Positions 14,113-23,440 of a stretch of 64,000 nt of DNA are shown here, one piece after another. Both the position numbers and the translations under genes were made by a program. The stretch is taken from the NCBI RefSeq assembly GCF_018139145.2, contig NC_059471.1, positions 80,622,520 to 80,686,519 on the forward strand, given 5' to 3'. Origin of the DNA: Gymnogyps californianus. Taxonomy: Eukaryota; Chordata; Aves; Accipitriformes; Cathartidae. Each line of letters opens with the position of its first letter. Positions within the stretch are counted from its first letter, which is position 1. Under the pieces are notes generated by a model. The model did not search any database and was not told the DNA's origin. It saw nothing but the letters and a program-made list of their open reading frames with translations.

Positions 14113-14175
14113 GGTACGGTACGGTAATTTACTGTAAATCACTTTAATTCTTGTCCTTCCTGATAATACCGTACC
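14113..14175. repeat. CpG-containing inverted repeat (GGTACGGTA / TACCGTACC)
   Basis: GGTACGGTA occurs twice, overlapping (14,113-14,121 and 14,118-14,126), and its exact complement TACCGTACC lies at 14,167-14,175, leaving a loop of about 40 bases. The arms hold CpG steps in otherwise CpG-poor DNA. Confidence 0.75.
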
Positions 14176-16619
14176 ACATTGTCAATTTGAAACATTGCCT
14201 GCTCATTTTTGCTTGCAAACTGCAATGTTTCTTTTACCATATATGCATACAAAGATTTCAGTATGTATTTGTATACATGCAAACTGTATGCCTTATTTGC
14301 AGATGTATCTTGGCATATGTATTTTCCAACTAGGAATGTGAGTGGATTTTGCTGGTAGGACTTTACAAGAGGTACATGCATTTGTATTCAAATAAAAGTA
14401 ATTTTTGAAATCTTCTTGAAGTCATGCTGGTTTTCTGCATGGAGATTCCATATTAGAAATAAAAAATACTTTTCTGTTTTACCAGATTTATGGATTCTGA
14501 AATTTTAATATGTAAATATTATTTACATAGATCCCAACTGCAAACATCAGGAGATGAATGTCCTGGTTCTCAAATTACTTACTTTTTGTCAGAATAAGTC
14601 AAGCGTGTGCTCAGTCAAAAGTGTGTGTATTTTATATTCCATGTGTCATAGACCAAGAACCTAACCAGAATTGTGCCTGATATTTATCTGCAATTTCAGT
14701 GAAGCATAACCTTTTCCATTATCAAAAACAAAAGGGCCAAACTGATACATTCACATCTAGCTAATGAGCGCACATGGCACAGAGGACAGAAAACCATCTT
14801 TACAGCCTGGGGCAGATTGTGCTACTGCGGATTAATAAAACGCTGGGTGTTACTGCAGCTTCGTATGAGATGGGTCATCATCAGGCTTGGCATAACTGGC
14901 TGTATGATGGCTTTTTCATCCCTTCAGTTGTAAAGTAAAAGACATGCGCTTAAGCCACCTTGGAGTTATATTTTCCCCACTGCTGGGCAGTTAGCTAACT
15001 GTGAAGAATATCTCCCCCTCGTTGTAACTGACTCAGCTCAGCTGACCAGCAGTAACATGCTAGGTCCTGTCAGTTCAGTTGTTTCTGGTCCATACCTTCC
15101 TTCAGTGATGCATGAAAGTGCTCTGAAAACATAAATATCTAGAAGGTATATATATTTCATCTGTAGAAGTGATGTAGTGAGTTGTATTAGTCTACAGTTT
15201 CTATGAGGTAATGCTGGAGGCTTTGCACAGCTATGCTCTTTCATTTTAGTGCAGCACTCTTATTAACATTGACTTACACACCACAAGGTACTAGCAGAAG
15301 TCGTCCCATCTGCCTTCGATATTTGTGAGCTTTTTCCCTTACTAGTAATATGTTCATCTGTGGAGGACAGCTCATACTACAGATCTAAACGGGAAATGGT
15401 TAAGGTATACATGTGATAATGGGTGAAAAAGAGAAACTAGGTTCAAGTATAACTAGTATATTTGTTTTCTGAGAAGAAGTGGTAGTGTGTTGCTTAACTA
15501 GAATGCTTGCTTTATTTACAGAAAAAGACTCCCATGTCTTAGCTCAGAGGACAGTGCTGGCTCTGCTAGTTGCTTGGAAGAAAAAGTAATTTTTGGAATG
15601 CGACTGCAAAACATGCATGGCATTTCTGAGGCAATTAAGAGATCCTGAGCTTTAAGGGAAAGTAATTCATGTTCTGTCTAGTTCTAGTAATGTTCATGTT
15701 CCGGGCAAACTTTTCACAAAGATAGGTTTTTATTAGTAGCATTAGGAGTATTAGATTGTGATTGTGAAATTAACACTATGATGTGAGTAGCTACAACACA
15801 CTACCTTGTGTAGGAACCGCCAAGCTGTTTGCTTCGTACCAGTCAGCTCCTTTGTCCATCACTATTCTTTGAATTTGTGCTCCTGCATTTTTAGATTTTT
15901 TTTTTCTTTTTATTGTGAGCTGCCACTTTCAGTATGAACTGAATTTTAGAACAAGAAGAGCATTCAAATTATAAATTCAGAATCCTGAAAACATTTTTCA
16001 GGAGAATATATCAGTGTAAACACAAGCTTTGGTAGAAGTGGTTATAACTGAGCGGCTTTTGCTCTGGCAACTAAGAGCAAGTATGTGTGGGAGGAGGTGG
16101 CCTAACACCTAGAGGCTTGTCTAGATGGGATCACCACAAATGCACTTTCATTGCCAGCTGAGGTCATGAAGATGAGAGCAAGCAGTGGGGAGGCCACCCC
16201 CATGTCAAGGTGGGTGGAGGTTTGGCCTTTCTGGGTATCTTCTGTGTGGCTCCTCAGCAGGCTAATGCAATTACATGGTAGAGGAGAGAAGTGGCCATCT
16301 ATAACCATCCATTTAGAAATGGCTTTTGAGTGCAGGCACAGGCATTTGGCGTGGAGTTACAGGATTACCCTTGTTACTGTGCGCTGTGTGGTTCATCTCT
16401 TTGCTGCTAGTGTTTGGAGGTTTATATTTAGGATTAAGAATCAGAAAGTCTCAGTTGCTAATTCAACTCTGCAAGCCCCCAGTGTCTGGTCTCAGACAGG
16501 TCATGCTAGTCTTTATCTCGATATGCAAATATTTAAAATGAGAAGAACATCTGTTAGCATCATAGAATGTTGTGTAGATGATTTAATGGTTGTAGCGGTC
16601 TGAATTAGGTAAAGTGCTG

Positions 16620-17200
16620 TGATAATGCCACTAAGATGGCTCTAAGCCACCAGTATGATGCAGCTGTGAAAAAGGCTAATGTGCTTCTACAATGCATTAG
16701 ACGTGATATTTTTGTAGAGAGAGGGAGAAATGCTAATAGCATTTCACAAAGCCTTCCTGAGACCTCATTTGGAATAATATTGTGTCCGACGCTCTTCCCT
16801 TGCAGTGAACAGAAAGATGGACTTAAATTGGAGCAGGTGCAAAGACAGACTACTAGGCTGATCAGAGTTACAGAGTATTTATGTTTCAAAGAGCAAATTA
16901 GAAAGCTTTTGTCATTTAGCTTAGTCAAATGAAGGTTGAGAAGGGATAAAGTTATTCTTCATAAATAAATTTATGGGTAAACATCAGCAACGAAGAACTG
17001 TTTCAGCTAAAGTATAACCAATTTTTCTGATACTGATATTTTAAATTGGTCCTGAATGAATTTAGACAAGAAATTATAAGAACTTTCCTCACCATTTCTT
17101 CTGAACAGGACAGTGGGGCAAAGAACCTGAATAGTTTTAAGCGTGAGTTTAGTAAGCTGCACAGGAGATTTTATTCTGGAATGACTATAGAAAGTTAAGT
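16620..17200 (+). mobile_element. Ancient degraded CR1-like LINE, sense strand
   Basis: An old CR1-type relic. An open stretch at 16,636-16,932 translates to a blurred copy of the CR1 ORF2 C-terminus: SHQYDAAVKKAN, then LLQCIRRDIF, and after a damaged middle LEQVQRQTTRLIR. The corresponding blocks in the young copy at 22.6-23.4 kb are SEQCAAAAKQAN, MLGCINKGI and LERVQRRATKM. A TGA follows at about 16,930, but the next codons (RLRRD) still match the RLRGD of CR1. Downstream, the 'AATTAGAAGAAATTTC'-like and 'AACCTGAATAGTTTTAA' areas at about 17,060-17,150 match the tail of older reptile/bird CR1 elements as I remember them. No octamer tail is left. Frame breaks and low similarity mark it as inactive. 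The ends are approximate. Confidence 0.75.
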
Positions 17201-18239
17201 TATGAGATGAGTCTTTGGATTTGAAGTATTGAGGTCTCCAAGGGGTCTGAAGGGAAACTGAAACTGCTTATTTTCATTATATTTATTTGGCACTAACAAC
17301 GTGCTTCAGCATTTCCAGTGGTTGCTTGTGGATAAGAAGTATGTTTTTTCTGCTCTTCTCCCAAACCCTTTAATAACAACTTATTTTACTTGTCCCCTGT
17401 TCTACCCCCCATCTTCTCACATTCACCGTGGAACCGATTGCAAGATCTGGGATCAGGAATGAATGGCTCCCCCTTGGGAAACAGAGGATAAAATAGGTAT
17501 TTTTGTCTCTTCTTGTTGTGTGATGCATGGTCCGCTTCCTGTGATCGTTTAGGGGAAGTTGTTACTTGGCAATTATTAAAAAAATACGCAGCTATTGCAA
17601 TGACATAGGATATAGACAGTGCCCTCAAGCTCCATCTCTCCCGCTATGGTATTCTATAATTATAGCCTTTCCTATAGCTATTTTGCCTTTTGTAGGGTAT
17701 TGAGAAGCATTTTGTAGTGTTTAGGGCACATGGGGCAGATATACTATGGAAACTTCAGAACTGAACATTTATCGCATGGTTGCCTGCACATCCATCCGGA
17801 AGGGACCATGCTGTGTCTCTGAACTATGCTGAGGCATACATTGAAATACTGTGTTGGTGATCCAGGTGAGGTGTTGTGTTCTTTCTGCTGCTCAGACTTT
17901 GCTGTTTGGTGTGGAGAAGTTTTTCTGTCATGTTGTCTGAAGAATATATGTATTTGCCTCCTTCTGTACCCCGGAAGGATTGTTCTCAGTAAGTGATGTC
18001 TTGCAGTTTGGTTATCCCTCTGCCTTTGCATTTGCAGCTTTTCTGTGAGAAAGTGGACTTCCAGGGAAAGCAGCGTATCATCAAAGACCTCAGATTGAAA
18101 GGGGAAATACAGAAGGAAAATGAGATGTGAAATTCTTTCACAGGCTCTAACTTTGGTATTGAATTAAGTAACCAGAATGTGGGCAGGAAGTAGAGGATGA
18201 TAAAGAGCAGCGCTTCCATTAGGTTGTCTTGTTTTTCAG

Positions 18240-18302
18240 AAAGCCGTGCAGCCTGAGAGACGCATAGTGTTTATAACACATTCATGGCATAGCTGCTTCC
18301 TG
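18240..18302 (+). other. Candidate internal exon, plus strand
   Basis: The acceptor GGTTGTCTTGTTTTTCAG (AG at 18,238-18,239) and the donor CCTG|GTAAGTG (GT at 18,303-18,304) are both near consensus and 63 bases apart. Frame 0 is open for all 21 codons (KAVQPERRIVFITHSWH...); the other two frames have stops. The length is a multiple of three, so skipping would keep a frame. Against it: it is short, has no recognised domain, and no neighbouring exon could be linked. It could belong to a lncRNA or be chance. Confidence 0.18.
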
Positions 18303-18614
18303 GTAAGTGTGCAACAGGAAGAAGTGTTGTTCTTAAATTAGTAAGTGAAAAAGCAGCTGGTAAAGGACGGGCTACAGCTTTCTAGATTTTATTCTGGAGA
18401 GGATTTAAAGAGAAAGTTTCTTTTCAGCATTTCATTGGAGGGTCAGATTAAAAAGTAAAATCTAATTTACTGGGTTTTTTAGGCTTAGGCCATATCGTGC
18501 CACCAAACATTCAGTTGACTGTGAATGGCTCTATGCTTTAGCTGACTATTGTCATAATAAAAAAGTGATTCTTATAGAGAACCGCTATAATATAAACCTG
18601 AATATTTATAAAAT

Positions 18615-18785
18615 ACGTTGTTAGGCAGTGGAGAACTCTTAAGAAAAAGTGAACTAGTTAAGTAAGATGCTATTCCTGCTTCTACCAATGACTTGCTGTG
18701 TGGTTTTACACATATTATTTGAAAAGGAGACAAATAATTTTGAATAGCTCATCAATTTTATAATTGGGGCCAGTTGAATGTCACT
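18615..18785 (+). mobile_element. MIR-like (CORE-SINE) relic
   Basis: A stretch at about 18,671-18,718 can be laid without gaps over the MIR core consensus as I remember it, with about two thirds of 48 positions matching by hand count, including the diagnostic 'GCTGTGTG' (18,694-18,701). It is followed at the expected distance by 'CTCATCAATTTTATAATTGGGG' in place of the consensus CTCATCTGTAAAATGGGG. The sequence before it (GGCAGTGGAGAACTCTTAAG) sits where the MIR tRNA-related head would be, though that part is weak. MIR-type SINEs are scarce but present in bird genomes as very old relics. No internal Pol III promoter is usable. Confidence 0.45.
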
Positions 18786-21700
18786 TTTGATTTTTCCCAT
18801 AAAAAGGCTGTAACTCCCATTTAGGATGAATTCTGTTTCAAAAATGAGTTGAGTTCAGAACAGTGTACTTTGCTGACTAAATTTAATAGCCAATCTTTGA
18901 AAATTTTAGCCATAATATTTATAGTATAGTAGACAGTTTAAAAAATGGATGTGATTTATAATTTACTTTGAGATCAAACACAAGAAACATGCTAGGGAAT
19001 ACATTTTAATGGAAGGGGCTTATACTGTGGTAAATTTCTTTCCTGTTCAGCACCTTACAGATCGTCAGTCTGGGGGAAGAAAATGCACTGAGACCATGTC
19101 TTTCATGAACAACTGCGTGACAGCAACTGTGCTGTTTATATTTAAACCATTGGATTGTCTCTAATACTTTCAGATGGTCTGAAGCGAACTTCTAGCAATG
19201 CCCTTCATGACGAATTCCTATAATTAATGGTTCCTGAAACTACCAGGCCTCTAGCACTTCCTCTCTCCCGCAGCTCTCTGAAGTGTGAAGCTCAAGGATC
19301 AAAGAAATGCTAACTATATTGGCTTTAGGCTGTACAAAGTATAAACCCAGATCACTTGTTTGCTGAAAAGTTCTAGGACTTGTCTGTGTGAGCAAGTTAA
19401 CTAGCATCAGCCAGACTATAATAGCTATAGCGATCACGCTAAAATCCTCTTACGCTAGTAAGAAAGACGTTTCGAGGTGAGCTGGGCTTCTTTTGGATGA
19501 AGGTTGTTAAGCCAAAACCCTATTTATTACCAAAAAAAACCCCCCAGACCCCTTCATGGAAGATTTAAACTAGTGCAGTGTATGATTCTGTCACCATTAT
19601 ACTGGTAAATTTTCCGTGCGGGGAAACCATTAGATGGTAAGAATCGTTATTTTCCTGCAGTCTTGTGGGCTTTGGGGAGGCATAGGCACTTGTTAATGTG
19701 ATGAGGTGTGGATGGGGCGATTCTTGGCTTCATATGGGTAATTTGTGGGGGAAAATGACGGATCTTTGTTTGTAAATGGTTCTCTTGACCTTTCTGGCAA
19801 GGAGGTATGTGTGGGTGAACGAAGTGTCTTTTTCATGTTACTGGTGATGGAAACTAGAATGTAAACACCACGGTACAAGGGATGCCAGGAGCTTGTGAGC
19901 AGGAAGAGAAAATAAACAGAGGAGAAGGGTTTCCTAAAGTGAGTGGCGGCAAATACTGGAATTTGTTTTACGGCTTTTTGGTCAGTTTACCAGTGGTTTT
20001 TTTGTTTTTTAAATCAGCATCTGTCTACTACTGATAGTTACAGATATTTACGTTACTGTTATCCTAACTAGCAAACAAATGCAAACATGCTGATGAATAG
20101 GAGAGACTCAGAGTGCCAACTTTTGAGAAATGCCTAGGATCACCAGTGATAACTGACTTCTGTATGAGTTACAGCCATTGGATTATTTAGGTTTTGAAGC
20201 CTAGTTCCAAGGGCATGATTGATATTGACAGTCCTGCTTCCTCCATGGGATGTGACAGTGGTGGATTTGCAGGATCAGGCCGTACTGGTGGTGGGAGCCA
20301 GGATAACTGAATCTTGTTCTACCTTCAACACCAGCAGGCGGTATACGAAATTGAAGAACAAAAGATAGTACAACATTAAATATATTTGTGTGACTGTTTG
20401 AGACCTCTTCAGAAGAAATAAGAATAAATACCATCTTACATTATCCTGACACGTACCTTTCAATGTTGAGTGCTTATCAGCAAGATCCAAGTATTTTGAA
20501 CATTTTTATTTCCCTGTTGCATTTGGGGTCAAATAAAGATAATTAGGTACCACTTTCAGCATTAAAGTGTACTTAACGCAGTGTGGCTCAACAGAGGAGT
20601 GAGTGATTTATTTGTAAATACTGCGTTCATTGATGATACTGCATTTATACTTAATTTTTATATATCAAACACACAAAAAGGTTGTTGAAAGGTTGTCTTG
20701 TTGTAGTGTACATAAATATTATCCATCATTTGTTATTTAAATATAAAAAGTAACTTCAGTCTACAGTATTCCAGATAAATCAGAGAGTTATTTTTTCTTT
20801 TTAGTTTCAATATTGCAAGAATCAAGATGTAATAGAAATTCCTCTTTAGCAGACACCTTCTAGCACTGAGTCATTCATCTTTACTCATTAAGTATGCTGT
20901 TATTAAATGGCCACTCAGTAATACAGTAGCAGCATAGGAGGGATATGCACTTTCTTCGCTGAATCGACATCATTTCAGCAGAGGTTGAGATTTGTAAATC
21001 AAGAAGATTCAGTTGCACAGATTTTATTTACAGGCCGTGAGGATCCTAGAGCTTAAACCCCAGGCTGTATGTGAATATTTCACCCTGAGGAGAGGCTGCC
21101 TCTCTTCCCCTCCTGAGTGAGCACTCGCTCCTGCTCTCTCACGTGCGCTTGCAAATGCACGCACGCATGCACTGGTCAGCCTCCTGAGTATTTCAGCATG
21201 TGGCACTTTGGAGGATTCAGGAACAGACCCCATTAGTTGTTTGGGAGGAGTAGGATTTTGGATGGCAGCAGAGCACAAAGGTAGACAAGAGAGAACAGAG
21301 ACTGCTGTTCTCACCCTGAAGGGATGGGGTTGCATTTGGTGGAAGAGAAGCCTGGATCTGCTGCTCTGTTAGAGAAAAGGAGCGATGTGACCGACGACTG
21401 TATTATCATCATGAGAAGGGGAAGTATAGTGGCTCAGAAGAAAAGATTAAGAAAAGCTATGTGACTTTTTGCACTATTTAGAAATAGTGCAAATGGGAAG
21501 AAACACAAGGCTTAAGCACAGGGAAGTTTATCAGCACATGAAACAAAATGGCATGTGAAGTGTGCCATGAAAATGTGACACTGTATATTTGAATGAGGTG
21601 GGGCTGGAAGAAGAGGGAATAATACTGAGAATAAGCTCAGGATGACAATTAACAACGGGTCTGGTTTTAAATCCAGTGTGACCCTTCTAGATTTTTATTT

Positions 21701-22560
21701 TTCCAGAACTATTGTCTTCTGGGCAATCAACATACAGGTTACATCAAACAAGATTATAAATCTTAGGAAGCTAATTGCAAAGATAATGTGAAAGATTAAT
21801 CTAAAGTTTTCACTTACACCAATTTAGTATTTTGCTTTACATTCACCTCTCTGATACACCAGTCCTGAACTGTATTAAAGCTAAGGAAAAGCTCCTGCAG
21901 CATTTGCAGCACATGTGGGTTGTGCCACCAAAGTACTGATTATACTGTGCAGAAAGGCGACTGCATTCTTCATCATTTGAAACTTGGGTTGTATTTCAGT
22001 GAGGAAATTATGGGGAAGAGGAACAAACAAACACAGGGAGATGAATGGAAGAGGAGGAGTTGTGTGAGATAGGAGCATGTATAAAATAAGGGAAAAGAAA
22101 AAATAGAAGGGCAGATTAGTGGGAGAGATGACAGGTTTAGGATACTGATATGGAAATCTGTGTTAGGAACAATCCTACGGCTAGCTGTTAGTTTTCATTG
22201 ATACCAAGAAGCTGAGATCACCTAACCTATACTGATCTATGTTAAGGTTTGTGTTACCTCTTCTTTTCAAAAGCTGCCTGTTACAAATAAGAGTAAGTCA
22301 TGAGGTAATCCAAAGAACTACTTTTGTATATTCAAAGGTGGGAAGAATGTTCTTAATGAAATTCTCATCATATTTTAATTTATTATATACTTCTGACTTC
22401 TGTTTGTGTTGATTTAGTTCATATTCTGTTGATACAAACCCTATTGTTACCAACCCAAATATTGAAACTATTCTGAAAATAGGACTTACGCAATAAATCA
22501 AATGTCTTTTAATTTACTTTATTATTTCACATCTTGGGGGAATCGGCCTCTCCCAACTTG
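18786..22560. other. No gene recognised
   Basis: AT-rich DNA with one strong palindrome (listed). 21,880-22,160 is purine-skewed on the plus strand (GGGAAGAGGAAC, GGAGATGAATGGAAGAGG). There are no recognisable frames or repeats. Confidence 0.55.
21468..21493. repeat. 26-bp near-perfect palindrome
   Basis: Arms TTTGCACTATTT (21,468-21,479) and AAATAGTGCAAA (21,482-21,493) are exact reverse complements around a 2-base centre (AG). There is no visible mobile element on either side. Confidence 0.85.
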
Positions 22561-23358
22561 TTTGCTGATGATACCAAACTGAGTGGGTAAGTGGACACTT
22601 TGGACACTTCCCTGCAGGAAGACCTGGATAGGCTGGAAGAGTGGGCTAACAAGAACCTTGTGAAGTTCAACAAAGACAAATGTAAGGTCTTTCACCTGGG
22701 AAAACATAATCCAGGAGCGCAGCACAGGCTGGGATCTACCTGGCTGGGGAGCAGCTCTGTGGAAAGGGACCTGGGGGTCCTGGTGGACAACAAGCTCAAT
22801 ATGAGCGAACAGTGTGCTGCTGCGGCAAAGCAAGCCAACAGGATGCTGGGTTGCATCAACAAGGGCATCACCAGCAGAGATAAAGAAGTCATTATCTCAC
22901 TCTACTCAGTGCTTGTCAGGCCACACCTGGAATACTGTGTTCAGTTTTGGTCCCCGCTATACAAAAAAGATGTGGACAGGCTGGAGAGGGTGCAGAGAAG
23001 GGCCACGAAGATGACCAAAGGACTGGGAAGCCTGCCATATGAGGAAAGGCCGAGAGAACTGGGCTTGTTCAGCCTTGAGAAAAGAAGGCTTAGAGGAGAC
23101 CTTATCACCGTGTTCTGGTATTTAAAGGGTGGCTACAAAGAAGGCAGAGACTCCCTTTTTACAAGGAGTCACATGGAGAAGACGAGGGGTAATGGGTACG
23201 AGTTACTCCTGGGGAGATTCCGATTGGACACAAGAGGACAATTTTTCACAATGAGAACAATCAGCCATTGGAATGATCTCCCCAGGGAAGTGGTGGATTC
23301 CCCAACATTGGACGCTTTTAAGATTCAGCTGGACAGGGTGCTGGGCCATCTTGTCTAG
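22561..23358 (+). pseudogene. CR1 ORF2 C-terminal reverse-transcriptase fragment
   Basis: This is the end of the CR1 ORF2 protein, which in an active element copies the LINE RNA at the target site. The frame opens with FADDTKLSG, containing the polymerase aspartate pair, and is then broken by a TAA at 22,588-22,590. After that it runs without a stop for 255 codons to a TAG at 23,356-23,358. Family landmarks, numbered from the GTG at 22,591, are NKDKCKV (27-33), DLGVLVD (60-66), RPHLEYCVQFW (110-120) and RVQRRATKM further on. There is no upstream endonuclease domain and no fingers/palm region, so the fragment cannot act as an enzyme. The GTG at 22,591 is only the first codon after the stop, not a real start. 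The single nonsense change in a long open frame suggests a moderately recent insertion compared with the shredded copies elsewhere here. Confidence 0.9.
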
Positions 23359-23440
23359 ACTGTGCTTTTGCCGAGAAAGGTTGGACCAGATGATCCTTGA
23401 GGTCCCTTCCAACCTGGTATTCTATGATTCTATGATTGTA
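22561..23440 (+). mobile_element. CR1 LINE retrotransposon, 5'-truncated, 3' end intact
   Basis: A non-LTR retrotransposon of the CR1 family, the dominant interspersed repeat of birds. The copy starts inside the reverse transcriptase, at the catalytic FADD box (22,561-22,572), so almost all of ORF1 and the front of ORF2 are missing. This severe 5' truncation is usual for CR1. It keeps about 265 codons of ORF2, a short 3' UTR (23,359-23,418) with the CR1 wording about a rapid drop to 'GATGATCCTTGAGGTC', and a 3' tail of two ATTCTATG units plus a decayed third (23,419-23,440). No target-site duplication is obvious, as is normal for CR1. Sequence just before 22,561 does not read as CR1 and is taken as flank, so the left edge is approximate. 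It is the best preserved of the CR1 copies in the window. The subfamily cannot be named without alignment. Confidence 0.95.

Larger units (their letters stand above)
2961..16619. other. No gene recognised; unique AT-rich DNA
   Basis: Apart from the CA tract, the short TG run and the two palindromic structures listed separately, I see no repeat or gene. The longest frames (119 codons plus strand at 6,812-7,171; 139 codons minus strand at 10,894-11,313; 150 codons plus strand at 16,151-16,603) lack known domains and look like chance. Two weak exon-like segments (6,562-6,645 and 15,522-15,585, plus strand) are discussed as findings. Confidence 0.55.

Noticed and set aside
16151..16603. 150-codon plus-strand frame
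   Set aside because: It starts at a non-ATG codon, runs up to the old CR1, and has no recognisable domain or splice context.
22588..22595. GTAAGT donor-like motif
   Set aside because: It lies inside the CR1 reverse-transcriptase sequence, where it is a mutated codon, not a splice site.
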